Positions 34,745 to 46,122 of a DNA stretch of 64,000 nt are shown one piece after another; the stretch's first letter is position 1, and every line of letters starts with the position of its first letter. The position numbers were made by a program, and so were the translations under genes. Where the stretch lies: assembly GCA_964017145.1 (NCBI GenBank), contig OZ024851.1:3430179-3494178 (forward strand), given 5' to 3'. Source of the DNA: Agrocybe praecox (lineage: Eukaryota; Basidiomycota; Agaricomycetes; Agaricales; Agrocybaceae). Under the pieces are notes generated by a model. That model was not told where the DNA came from and searched no databases. It was given only the letters and a program-made list of their open reading frames with translations.

Positions 34745-37700
34745 ATGCCAGGACCTGCGCCGTTATTCAACAACAACACTCCATCGTCGTCTTTAGCCTC
34801 ATCCGGGATAACAACACACAGCGTTAACGGGATAATGAACGGACTTTCTTCACAACCTACCGCTTCTTCATCTGCCGGTTCGAACAGTAATATATTGGTA
34901 GGCCTCAGTGCCCCTGCTGGACCATCGAACGCGCTGTTCCCGGCGCTTTATCTGTATCCTCTCAATGATACGTGGTTACCGAAACACATCGCTCTGACGG
35001 GAGGCCCCAGCCAGCATGTAAAGATTGGGAGGCAAACGAGCTCGAAGACAGCTCCCGGAGAGAAAAATGGTTTTTTTGATAGTAAAGTGCTTAGTAGGCA
35101 GCATGCAGAGGTTTGGGAAGATGGTGGAAAGGTTCGTTGTGTTCTCTTTTTTCTGCTTTTTTACTTCCTTTTTTTCGTTCGTTGGGGTGGACTCTTTCAA
35201 TCTATCGTTGACCGTTATAGTTTCTTTCCGTTTTTGTGCCAATTTATATCCCTTATATATTCCTTTTCGAGCGCATATATGCGGTCTTATAATATCTGAA
35301 CGTCGTTCTGATCACCTTTCGTTTGTTAGATCTTCATCAAGGACGTCAAGAGCTCGAACGGAACCTTTATCAATGGTGACAGACTGAGCAGCGAAGGACA
35401 TGAATCAGAGCCTTTCGAGATGAAGAGCGATGATATCGTGGTACGTATCATCGTCCATACACCCCTCTTACCTTTCCTTGCATATTTTTTTTCTCAATAT
35501 CTAATATATTTCTACCGACATATAGGAGTTCGGAATTGATATCGTAGGCGAAGACAACAAAACCATCATCCACCACAAAGTCGCAGCGAGGGTTGTGTGT
35601 GTGTTCAATGAGCAAGACGCACAGGTCGCTGCGCGCGCAGAGCAGCACCAGCAACAGCACCAGATGCAGCAGCATCAAGCGTACCTCCAGCAGCAGCAGC
35701 AGCAGCAACAGCAACATGGAGGACCGGGACACCTACACGGTGGCCCCCCACATCCTGGTATGAATGGTATTGGGCTGGGAGGACCTTCGTCTGTCGGCGT
35801 CAATGGGACTAATAACCCAAACAACAACTTCCCATTCACGACGCCTGGAGCTGCGGCCGCTGCAGCTGCTCAACAGCAGCAGCAGCAGCAACAGCGGCGT
35901 CAGCAGTTGGCGCAGCAGGGCTTGGGCAGTCTTGGCTCGAGTATGGGCGTTGGGGGTCTGAGGCCGCCCGGGAAGACGGGGTTGTCATTTGATGTGATTT
36001 TGAGTCGGTTACAGGGAGAAGTGCAGAAGAGTAGGGAGACGGGTGCGGAGCTGAGTGGGTTAACGGGCGCGATGGGCGAGATTGGGGATGTGCTTGGAGG
36101 AGTTTTGGTTAGTTTTTTTTTTTTTCGAAGGCTGTTCTTTCTTGTACGATGGGTATCGCACGGCGAAGTCCTTGTCGCGGACTTGAATGTGACATATGTT
36201 TTTTTTCTTCTCCGTCGATCCGAGTGCGATGATTGGCTCTTTCCTTCTTATTTTCCCGTTCTTCTTTCCCCATTATACAATAATAACTAATGTTACTTTT
36301 TCCAGCCTACAAATTTGCCTCCTTTCCCTGCCCACTTGCCGCCTGTCCGACCTCCTCAGGAACCGCAACCACAGCCACAGCCTGTACCGGCTGCTGGTGC
36401 TACTCAATCTGCCGTCACTGCCGCGTTATCGAGTACCTCTGGCTCGACTGAAAACTCGTCCGCATCTTCGTCATCATCATCATCAACGACTGCCTCCTCA
36501 ACCTCTTCACCGGCGGAAGGTGGAGAAGCTCCTGCATCACTGTCAGCTACGGCTGTGGAAGCTTTACAAGCCCAACTCCGCGAGACGCAAGCCGCTCTTG
36601 CTAGTCATTTGGACAGAGTGCGGAAGCTGGAGGATGTCCTCGTACAACATGATGAGATGAGGAGGGAGGTTGAGGTGTTGAAGGAACGTATCGGGATGGT
36701 TACTAACACGTCGCAGAAGGAGAGTAGGGGCCTGGATGGGGACGAGGTACTTCTAAGGCGGCTTGAGGATGATCATCACCTTCAACATGAGGAAGGAGAA
36801 CAGGTGCTGAGTGATTATGAAGAGGGGGCTGGGTCGGAAGAAGAGGAGGATGAAGAGCAATCGGACGACGACGACGACGCGAGGAGCATCGCTACTGTTG
36901 TTGTATCGCATGAGCTGGAGAGAGTGGACGAGGAGGATGAAAGTGAGCTTGGTGCGGAGGGCGATAGCGATGCGTTGCCCGATGAAGCTGGGGCGTTGCC
37001 GGAGGAGGATATGATTGAGCAGAGGCACATCCAGGAACAACAACGGCGGAGAGAGGCTGAGCATGATGAGGTTGAGGTTGCGAAAACAGTGGGAGAGGCA
37101 GAGGAGTTGGAGAGGATGCCAGACGACGAAGAGGACGAAGAGAGGGAACGAGAGAGGCGGAAGGAGGAAGATCTAGAAGTTGGTCGACCTAGAACACCTG
37201 AGCCCACTGCATTCGTGCAACGGCGGACGTCGGTGTCTTCTCCATCCCCTTTATCCACTTCACCCACATCATTATCTCCCCCTTTGGTATCGGCTGATCG
37301 CGAAAGCCGTGCGGAAGACATGTACGAGCAGGTCGTGCGGCTGTCGAAGCAGGTCAGCACTGTTATGGAGCTGACAAGCTCGTTGGAGGCTCAGCATTCG
37401 ACTGCGCAAACAACGATCAAGGGCTTGGAGGATAAGGTTGCGACGTTGGAGGGGATGTTGAAAGCTGCTGAAGAGGCTTTGGCTGCGAAGGCTGTACCTT
37501 CTCCTGCAACATCGGCGACGGCCAAGAGCACAGATGAAGTTGTCCAGCAGACGGAGAAAGAAGAAGAAGAAAAACCAGCCGAGTCAAAGGACTCCCTGAT
37601 GGATATGATCTCGCACTTTAAGAAATCGGTGGATGGTCAATGGGGCAGTGTTCGCAACGATTGGGCATCGATGCGTGCAGATTGGGTCTCTGTGCGGTCG

Positions 37701-38674
37701 GAGTGGGCTCAGGAACGCGAAAAGCTGACCAAAGCCTGGGCGGAGCGCGAGCGGGTGTGGGATGCGAGACAGGGCGAGTGGGATGCGTGGCGGGGGGAAT
37801 GGGAATCGAGAAGAGGCGAGTGGGATGGGAGGAAGGAAGAGGTCGATAAGGGCCTTGTGAGAGTCGAAGAGGGTTTGGACAAGTTGCAGCATATTTCGGC
37901 GTCTGTCGTCGCTGCTGCGAATTCTACCGCGGGTGCTGCTGGTGGATTTGGGGGCCTGGCGGGTATGGTTAGTGGGCTGGGACATCATCTGGCTAATGGT
38001 GGTCTTGTCACACCACCTTCGCCCCGGTCGCAGTCGTCGGACTCGGTCGGGAGGAGAGGGTATAATGGCAAGAGGAGGTCGCTGTCTGGTGGTCGAGGAA
38101 GATCGACGAGGTCCAGGTCGCAGTCTCCTTCAGTGGATAGAGGCGAGTACGACGACGCTTCTTCAGTCGAGGACCATGAGGAGAAGGGACTCCTTGATTC
38201 GACTGTTCTTCCTTCTGGTTCTGGTGCTGGCCTTTCTCCAATTCCGCCTCTTCTTGCACATGGTGTTGCTTCGCTCAAGGAAAAGGAGAAAGAGGACAGC
38301 GGAGCACGGTCGCTTGCAACCCCTGAACCTTCGGTCTATGCCAATTCGTCTTTGGAGAGTGAAGGATCTTCGCCAACGCAAAAATCGAAATTGGCGGAGT
38401 CAACATATACGGATGATACGGTATGCTTTTTGTCCTCGTTTTTATTGTGGGATCGTTATTAATTTTGGTCGCTTCTTTGAAGACAATGTCCGACTTCTCA
38501 TCACTCGCGGACTCGACGGCATCTGTGGTGCCATCAGAAAATGGTAAAGGCCATACATCGACAACGGCAACAGTCAACGCAAACAACGCGATTAACCTGC
38601 AAGCCGCGATGGGTATCGTCGTTCTGAGCGTCGCTGCTGCTGCTGTCTTTTGGAAGGTCAAACCGGAGGCCTGA
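34745..38674 (+). CDS. FHA-domain, coiled-coil, tail-anchored protein (STRIPAK SLMAP/HAM-4/Vps64 type)
   Basis: Five exons (34745-35131, 35330-35440, 35526-36107, 36306-38420, 38483-38674) join in frame to 1,128 aa. Order: a Ser/Thr-rich N-terminus; an FHA phosphothreonine-binding domain (about 75-180) with KIGRQT, SRQHAEV and [13 protein letters not shown]; a polyGln-rich linker (two tracts); Pro- and Ser-rich stretches; acidic and charged coiled coils ([25 protein letters not shown]); a Trp-repeat segment (about 805-860) with Trp every 7-8 residues; an Arg/Ser-rich stretch; and a C-terminal TM ([17 protein letters not shown]) five residues from the end. FHA plus coiled coil plus tail anchor is the layout of SLMAP, Neurospora HAM-4 and yeast Far9/Far10, STRIPAK subunits at the nuclear envelope/ER. 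The FHA domain recognises phosphorylated partners. The exact orthologue is inferred from architecture. Confidence 0.88.
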
Positions 38675-39946
38675 GGACAGACAGACCTGTATGTAGGGCT
38701 TCGACCCTAGAAAAGGAAGCGGGTTGCTTCCACACCTACTTTGCCACTATCAATAACGTCTTCACCATCTTCACCATCGCCATTATCACCACCACCACCA
38801 CCGACAACGATTAAGCTGTATCATCCACATTCATTATACGTTTTCTCATCGCATTGCATCGTACTTTGGTCTTTTTCCTCTTTTCCCTCTATCACACGAC
38901 GAAGACCGATAATGGATCCTCTTTTTTCGGGCCCCTGATGAATATATATTTATTCAGCATACCATAGCATTACACCTACCCCATCCACCAGCACCGACCC
39001 TTTTGCATATTGCATGTTTCTTTTTTTCCGCCTTTGCCGCCCTTCTCGTCGTCACGAGAGTTGCTTAGGCTCGATTCCCCTTCATGATGATTGATTGATG
39101 CATTGTTTCGTCCTATTCGCTTTCGATAAGTAAGTACCTTTTCCTTTTAATTACCTTGTCTTTTCTTCTTTTTGTTTCTTCGTCGTTTCATACTTGCGTG
39201 CGCACGTTTAGATAAACCCATATAACATACATACATATGTGCCTTATTCGTCCTTCGTATTTTCTTTCTTTCTTTCTTTCTTCCTCTTTTGCGTCTATAT
39301 CTGTCTCTTTCCCCGTATCTCGTATCTCGTCTTCCTGTGTCCGAATGTCGTATTTAATAATGAATTTTATGACCTTTCTTTTTTTGTCTCTTCGCTGTTG
39401 GTGTTCGTTAGAAGGTGGGTTAAATTGAAACGTACGTATCGGAAATGTTCCCATGTGGGGATGCAGGCGAGGGATTTATTGTGTTGGACTTTGGACTTCT
39501 ACTGTGGTTAACGTTAGTTCTTGACGGCGACGTGGGTATGTGGGCGCTGGTTGAACAGGCACCCGTCTTGGTACTACTTGTCCTTCATTACTGTATTTCC
39601 TTCGATGTTTCCAATCTGACTTCGAATAGGAGGCGATATCCAATCATTCCTCAAGCCACTGGACCATATCTGCTTGTAGTTTCTCAAGATGCCAGCCTGG
39701 ACCGTGACTCATCTCACGTTCGATTCGACACTCGATAACATAGTTCTATCCATATTGTGCAATAATTGCGCTTCGAGAGCCCCATCTAGAACATTCCAGT
39801 CTGTGCTGCCTCACAGGGCTCAGTGTTTGACTCTGGAAATTCGTCAAATAAATTATATTCCCGACGTATCCACACTTTTGAATAGAATAAGAATAATAAA
39901 GAACTTTCTCCTATCTCTAGATTCACTTTTTCTTGACAGAACCTAG
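38675..39946. other. Convergent 3' intergenic region
   Basis: 3' flanks of the FHA gene (plus) and the F-box gene (minus). Pyrimidine-rich tracts such as (TTTC)n near 39264-39284. Several frames of 60-95 codons look like noise. Confidence 0.45.
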
Positions 39947-41560
39947 CTAATCTTTGAATTCAACCTGATCAGAGCCGCATATATACTCAACCGTTCTACC
40001 ATTGGATGCGTCTGAGCATATAATTGTGAGGCCGGCCACATCAGCTAGTATCTCCAAAAGCCTGGAAGCGCGCATCCTGTAAAATTCTCCCATCGATTTA
40101 AGGGATAGGTTACGGCCTTCTGCTACAAGCTCTTGAAGGACTTTCCGAAGTCGCATGGTCTGTTTGTATGACAGGCTATCAGAGCCGTATATGTTTAAAG
40201 TGTGGAGGTTTGGAAAGATTTTTGATCTTTCAGGGAGTTGGGTTGCGAAAAATGTTTCGAAGAATTTTAAGAAACTAGAAATGGAGGAGTTCAAGGCACG
40301 GACGTTGGTTAATGCAAAGGCCAGGGTTTTGTATAGGCTTTCTGGTACCCGTTCCAACTGGAGGTTGAGGTCCAGTTCTGTGATGCAAGAATGCTCCGGG
40401 AGGGAAAATACTCCAATAAGGGCGTCTGCAAACCTAGGTATCTGTACCGATCCATCGATAATAAAGTAAAATGTGGATTCTTCTTGAATTCCGTCTAATA
40501 GTTCCAAATAGAATGAATGCGGAAACAATTTAAATTTAAGGTGCTTGGGGAATTGGGCGTTTAGAAACCGCTTTGCGAAGTTGGGGATCGAGTTTAAGTC
40601 GGAATGATCAATTTCGATTTTCACCGGGCTTGAGAAATTCAGGTACAATGAGGATCCTGGGGAAGGATGCATATGTGACAATAAAAAGGAGGCGCCTTCC
40701 ATTTTTACATGAGACAACCTGACACTGGTAAGGGAAGGTATGTGCACGAAGGGAATTGTTAGGCCACCCATTGATGATGTTTTGAAACAATCGTTGATTT
40801 CAAGACTCCGGAGGGAGACCATTCTCTTGAGTACATTTAATAGTTCCACCACTTCGACCGGAGGATGGTAGATATTCAGCTGCTGGATATTGGATAGCCA
40901 TGTGGCTTGAGGATCGATGTGGAAATTCGTGACCGTTAAATTAGTCAACAACGGCGCGATCCCACCAAACGCGTTGACTGAAGAATTCTCATCGTCTCTC
41001 CAGCGACCCATCATTTGGAGGTCATACTCCTGAAGACATGGTGCTGGTCTTTGAAGGACCTGCTTCAAGAAGAGCTTTGTCGATGTGGTCGAGGGCGCAT
41101 ATCCGACAATTGTAACCACAAGTTTACTGATCCTTCCCCATTCCGTCGTGAGCAAATTGTGTAGAATTTGCAAATCTTTCTGGTGTAAAATATCAATTTC
41201 CCGTCCTTTGATCCAGAGTGATACCGTTTTGGTCCTTCTGATGACTTCATCCATCCATAGTCTTTGAGCGTCTCTAACCACCCTGCTATTAACCCCTTGA
41301 CACTCATCTGACTCAGGATCTTGACAGTCGCAATGTGGAAACAACGCGTTTAGATCAATAGCTTGAGCCCACAGTGTGGGCGATCCAACGATAATAGAGC
41401 GCCAGAGCTGGCAGACCTGTGAAGTCTTTCGGAGTGTATCGAGGACGTTGTTGTCAACAAACATGTTCGCATTCATTGAAAATATGATCCAGAGGACGTC
41501 GGGAGCAAGTATAGCAGAGAGATCTTCTTCAGCTTGGTGGGCATCAACGAGGTTTTCCAT
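39947..41560 (-). CDS. F-box protein with degenerate leucine-rich repeats
   Basis: Single-exon frame of 537 aa from ATG 41560 (MENLVDAHQAEEDLS); a seven-residue extension would need a TTG start. An F-box-like motif lies at about residues 16-65: LAPDVLWIIFSMNA, TLRKTSQVCQLWRSIIVGSP and TLW, the standard agaric pattern. Beyond it the protein shows repeated LxxLxLxxC-like strands (LTNLTVTNFHI, LRSLEINDC, LTSVRLSHV, ITELDLNLQL, LHTLNIYGSD), indicating irregular LRRs for substrate binding. It probably works as a substrate adaptor in an SCF ubiquitin ligase through Skp1. F-box/LRR genes are strongly expanded in agarics, so no target can be inferred. No disabling change. Confidence 0.85.
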   Translation of the reverse strand: MENLVDAHQAEEDLSAILAPDVLWIIFSMNANMFVDNNVLDTLRKTSQVCQLWRSIIVGSPTLWAQAIDLNALFPHCDCQDPESDECQGVNSRVVRDAQRLWMDEVIRRTKTVSLWIKGREIDILHQKDLQILHNLLTTEWGRISKLVVTIVGYAPSTTSTKLFLKQVLQRPAPCLQEYDLQMMGRWRDDENSSVNAFGGIAPLLTNLTVTNFHIDPQATWLSNIQQLNIYHPPVEVVELLNVLKRMVSLRSLEINDCFKTSSMGGLTIPFVHIPSLTSVRLSHVKMEGASFLLSHMHPSPGSSLYLNFSSPVKIEIDHSDLNSIPNFAKRFLNAQFPKHLKFKLFPHSFYLELLDGIQEESTFYFIIDGSVQIPRFADALIGVFSLPEHSCITELDLNLQLERVPESLYKTLAFALTNVRALNSSISSFLKFFETFFATQLPERSKIFPNLHTLNIYGSDSLSYKQTMRLRKVLQELVAEGRNLSLKSMGEFYRMRASRLLEILADVAGLTIICSDASNGRTVEYICGSDQVEFKD

Positions 41561-42044
41561 TGTACCAGTGGTTATGGTCAACCGTCAGGTTACGCGATAA
41601 GGCTGTGCTAAAACCAATTATTCTGTATTCTGAGCTTGGATGGCTATATATATGATTCCCGACCACTAAAAATCGCAGATTATTTGTCAGTTGTTATTTC
41701 TTACAGCGACCGTTAATATAGTCGTCGTGCAAGGTGAGGGGGGCCTCTAGATGAGATGCTCACCTAATGATCCGAAGATAAACAGTGAGCCAATGGTTTT
41801 CAGATTCAGTTGGAGGTTTCCGACGATTAATCAAATAAGTTCTATGCGGTCCAGGCGATCATGATTCACGGGTCTCGATACACGCCGAGTGATATAGCGA
41901 TTACACATAATGTCAATTTTAAATGCTTCTATACATTTTCACGAGAGCAGAAAGACTACACTTCTGCGATCAATTGACACAACATTACCGGATCTCATAC
42001 TCTTACATACTAACTAATTAACTGTTACTTGACAATCGGTTCAG
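41561..42044. other. Intergenic, no gene seen
   Basis: Between the F-box gene start and the 3' end of the FAD-oxidase remnant; AT-rich; nothing recognised. Confidence 0.4.
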
Positions 42045-43560
42045 AGGTTTACATAGACGAACTTTTCCTGTCTCTGAATCGAGGTCGGGAACGTAAATAA
42101 ACCTCGAGAATCGAAAACGTCCTTCAATTGGCGAAGACGAGGGTAATTACTAATTGGTGGAATGGTAGAGTTTTTTCCCTAAACATCGAGGTAAACGATG
42201 TTCAAAAAGAATAAGAGCACATGTCAGGAACGCACAATTTACTAATCAATCGTCGATATAATTCGTGTACGCCCTGTACAACCAAGACAACACTTTAGTT
42301 GACATACACGCCAGAGATGATCATTCGTGCCCGAAGTCCCAATTCGCTGTGATATTGCTGACGATGGAGTTGACAATGTCTGATATAGCATTGGGCTCAT
42401 GTAAGTTTTTTTGTGAATTTTTTGGAAGGAGTCTTACCATCAAGGAGGGTAAATCCACCAGCAGGATATGGAGGTACGTTACCTCTAGACGAAGCGTAAA
42501 AGCGGATTGTTAATGGCCGAGTCACAACCACCAAATAATTCTGCTTGAATAAACCAACCCTATCGAGAGCATCTACTTCAGCAACACGGTCGACTCGCGT
42601 TGGCGAAGCTCAGTTGACCAGGGAGGACAATCGAAATGTCAACTCCTAGGTCTTGTCCCCCTAGAAGTGCAAAAAGGTCTTGACTCAAGATTGAACTAAT
42701 GAGTGCGCAGGTGACATAGGACCGAACGTGTAAGTTGCGCATTGCAACCATTGTGACGCAATGGTCGAAAGTCGGACACACGAGCACGGAAATTCTCTTT
42801 CCAAAGCTCTCGATTTTGATGCGGCCCACCTAAATACATGTTAAAGGTCATAAATATCCCATGGTCGAAAATACATCGGAATTTTTGAGGATTAGAAACA
42901 TGGCTTACCGAGCGCACGTCAATTTATTCTTATTCTAGCTAGGTAGGATTAAATTGCTGTCGAACTTGTTCACCCAGCGCAGAAGGTGAGGCTACTCGGG
43001 CTGGGACCTGGGTAGAGGATAAGAGCCAACGACGAAGATAAGAGGGGGGGGCATCAACTTGCAACATCTTTGTGACGAATGATGTGGCATAGACCGAACG
43101 CGCTGGTACTTGATAGAAAGGAAATGTCAGAGAATTCACCAAAGGAGTTGCTTGCACTGACTCACGTATATGTGCTGAGCTGCTTGACGAAGGGCATACC
43201 ACTTCACTGGTTCAGATACTAACTGGACTATAGAACCTTATTATCATTTGTACTGGGGTTAATTCAAAGAATAGAACGTGCTCAATATTGCCTGGCAATA
43301 GTACAGGTTCGCCACAGCTACGAAGCTTCAGAACAAGGCCGACATGATAAGTATAAATATGCACCGAAAGTACTCGCAAAACCTGATGCAAAATTTATCA
43401 ACAAACCAGATTTCAAAGGTCTCGCTGGGCCATATCGTAAACGTTGTAGAATCGGCAAGAATCTAAAATCTTTTGCATTGTCGAGCTTGACAGGGGTTAC
43501 TTCCGCCGCAGTCACGGTTGCGATTTCTTCGTTCTTTTCGTTTTCTTTTGAGGATTCCGG
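42045..43560 (-). pseudogene. Berberine-bridge-type FAD oxidase remnant
   Basis: Pieces in the right order for a secreted FAD-linked oxidase with a BBE domain are visible on the minus strand in different frames: GFASTFGAYLYL (near 43390-43360), like the GxxSxFGI segment of the FAD domain; SVYATSFVTKMLQ (near 43100); GIFMTFNMYLGGPHQN (near 42860-42815); IRFYASSRGNVPPYPAGGFTLLDG (two runs, near 42500-42425); YTNYIDD (near 42270); and the C-terminal NYPRLRQLKDVFDSRGLFTF (near 42150-42095). The expected N-terminal flavin-attachment region was not found, and the pieces do not join cleanly, so it looks truncated and decayed. The second 1,900-bp element sits just upstream at 43738. A live gene with many introns is less likely. 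Confidence 0.55.
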
Positions 43561-43737
43561 GTCTCAAATGTGAGGCTCATGAATAATGAGTGACATTCAC
43601 AAAAGCGGTCAGTGGCGATTCGATAGTCATGACGGCGGTGAGCAAGGACAAGTGGAATGCCACCCCTGGAAATGTGACAGGCACGTGACTTCGGTGCATT
43701 CTGCCGTGGTCCGATTCGGATTACTGACGCTCCAACG

Positions 43738-45637
43738 CAGGCGTAGATGTTATAATGATATACAAACCCTCAGTAGCTGCCCTAAAACGTTTGTTCACAA
43801 ATGACAGTAATTACCCTTGTTGAATAAATAACTCATACACAGAGACCCATGAACTAGAGCATTTAGATCATGAATAAATACTACTACAACTTATCTATAG
43901 CATCCTTTCAATAAATAACACAGACTTATAATCAACTTATAATAAATTTATACATACTCTGTCACTACAATAAATTGATGGGCATTTATCCATCCCTTGG
44001 GAGGATAAATCCACGCGTGTTTATTCATCTGTTGGTATAATAAATCCATGCCCATTTATCCATTCTTTGGGATAATAAATCTACGCATGTTTATCCATCC
44101 CCTGGGTCGATAAATCCACGCACTTGGTTATTTCGGTTATTTCCGAGACCCATCAAAGACGCTCGTCTGCGGTGCATGCCGGCGGCCGTTCCCATATCAT
44201 CCTTACATTTCATAGTCCGATTGAGTTCCGCTTGGGGCTGTTGGCGCTTGGGAAAACAAAAAACAACAAATGAACAAAATGGCTTATTTCCACTACAAGC
44301 GTATCCAATATAAATTCTTACTATAGAGGTCCCAATTGGAATGGCCATATGGGCGCCTGCCCGGCCGATGTGCATTCCACCCGGCAAATGCCGCAATATG
44401 CGCCATTTATTTGTTCAACGTGACGGGCCGCGGTACCGCCATGTGTCTTGGGAGATTAGAAATGAAAAATAACAATGGAGGTTCGTATGTATTATATTAT
44501 ACCCAAATAAATACATTTATGTGTTAAGTAAAATTATACCTTTCAAATGATATACTTTCCAGGGTGATTGGGTTACAAATGAGTAAAGGTCAGAATGGTG
44601 CTCAAATGCGTACATACTCAAACATGATTTACATGGGTAGACTTGAATGATGATCATGGGTTGGCCACAATATGCCCACATAAAACTTAAAAAGGTGGTG
44701 CTTAATCAAGGCTGAAAAAAATCATATACTATTGTGAGAGCTATGGTGCAAATTAATTCGATGAAATATAGAAAGAGTAAATGATATTGTGAAGTACATC
44801 GGCCATTAAAGAGTCTAAACAAGATACTCATGGTGACTATAAAATATACAAGAGTAAAAAAAGACAGAATCAAATAAATATAAAGTAATTACACCCCAGC
44901 CTAATCTATGAAAAGCTTTAAACCATTCTTGCAGCAGTAAAATAACGGGAAAGCAAAGTTTGGCGCTGGGAATCTCTGATATTTGCTTAAATTTTGTTCT
45001 TGCGCTTATGTAGGGTTCTATATACATGAAATATGAGGTTAACAGTTACCATGGAGAATTAAAATAAAGTAAGACAAGAAAATGTTCAGCTAAGGATTCA
45101 GAAATACGGAGAAACAGGTAGGCAAATGATGTGGGTGTGGCGTGCGCCGCAGGGAAAGACGAGCGTCTGTGTCTCGGAAATGTCCGAAATGACCAAAATA
45201 AGCCCCGAGAGATGAACAAATGCACGTGGATTCATGAATAAATGGGCATGGATTTATCGTCCCAAGTGATGGATAAATTCACGCGGATTTATTGACCCAG
45301 GAAATGAATAAAATTCTGTGGATTTATTGTCCCGAGGGATGAATAAATGCACGTAGATTTATTGTCCCAAGTGATGGATAAACGCGCGCAAATTTATGAA
45401 TCCGGGAGATGAATAAATACGTGTGAATTTATTGTTCCAGTGAGAGTATAATCTTATTATAAGTCTGCGTTATTTATTGAAGGGAAACCATGGATAAAAT
45501 TTATTAATGTTTATTCAAGTCTTCTGTGCTGGGATGCGTATGGATTATTTATCCAACCTCAGGAACAACTGTCATTTGTGAACAAACGTTTTAGGGCAGT
45601 TACTGTTATTTATATATGAGACCTACAATATCTGGTG
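43738..45637 (-). mobile_element. 1,900-bp TIR element, copy 2 (inverted)
   Basis: The reverse complement of 31266-33165, with the same length and no difference found in the stretches compared, including the 70- and 101-codon internal frames. It has its own perfect 7-bp target duplication TCCAACG (43731-43737 and 45638-45644), different from that of copy 1. This shows two separate insertions of one element, not a segmental duplication. Confidence 0.92.
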
Positions 45638-45644
45638 TCCAACG

Positions 45645-46122
45645 ACGGGTTACAAAAGCACTATCAGCTACAAGAATCGGCAGACATTGAACGGTGGCGA
45701 ACCGATCTTACAAATGCTTAGCGGAACGTGCTCGCTGAGTAGTTCTGTTCTTTCTTTTTTTCTTTTTCTTTTTCTGCTGAAAGCGCTTGGAAAGTGCCTA
45801 CAGGGAACGGGCGCCTATTCTATACCAGTGGTACTCGAAGAACATTTTGGGGCCGTGATCTGCAACATGACCCGAGATAAATGACCATCCCTCCCATATT
45901 TCGAATCATTCCAATGTCTTATTACGTTCCGCCCGGGCCTCTTGAAATTGAATTCCTGAACCCTGGTTATTGCATATATTTTCACTCTTTGGCTAACAGC
46001 GGGATAGAACCACCCTTGAATGAATTTGCCTCGTTCGAAGATGGGAGATGACCTCGAGTGTTTTATTGGTCAGAATGTTTCCTTAGATTTATGATATATT
46101 GCTTCTCTGTGGATATACATTT
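45645..46122. other. Intergenic, no gene seen
   Basis: Flank of element copy 2 and 3' side of the next DUF6533 gene. A Phe/Leu-rich 65-codon frame (45687-45884) overlies a pyrimidine tract and is not convincing. Confidence 0.4.

Noticed and set aside
36753..37360. Long minus-strand frames opposite the FHA gene
   Set aside because: Shadows of the Glu/Asp-rich coding exon; Ser-rich antisense composition is expected.
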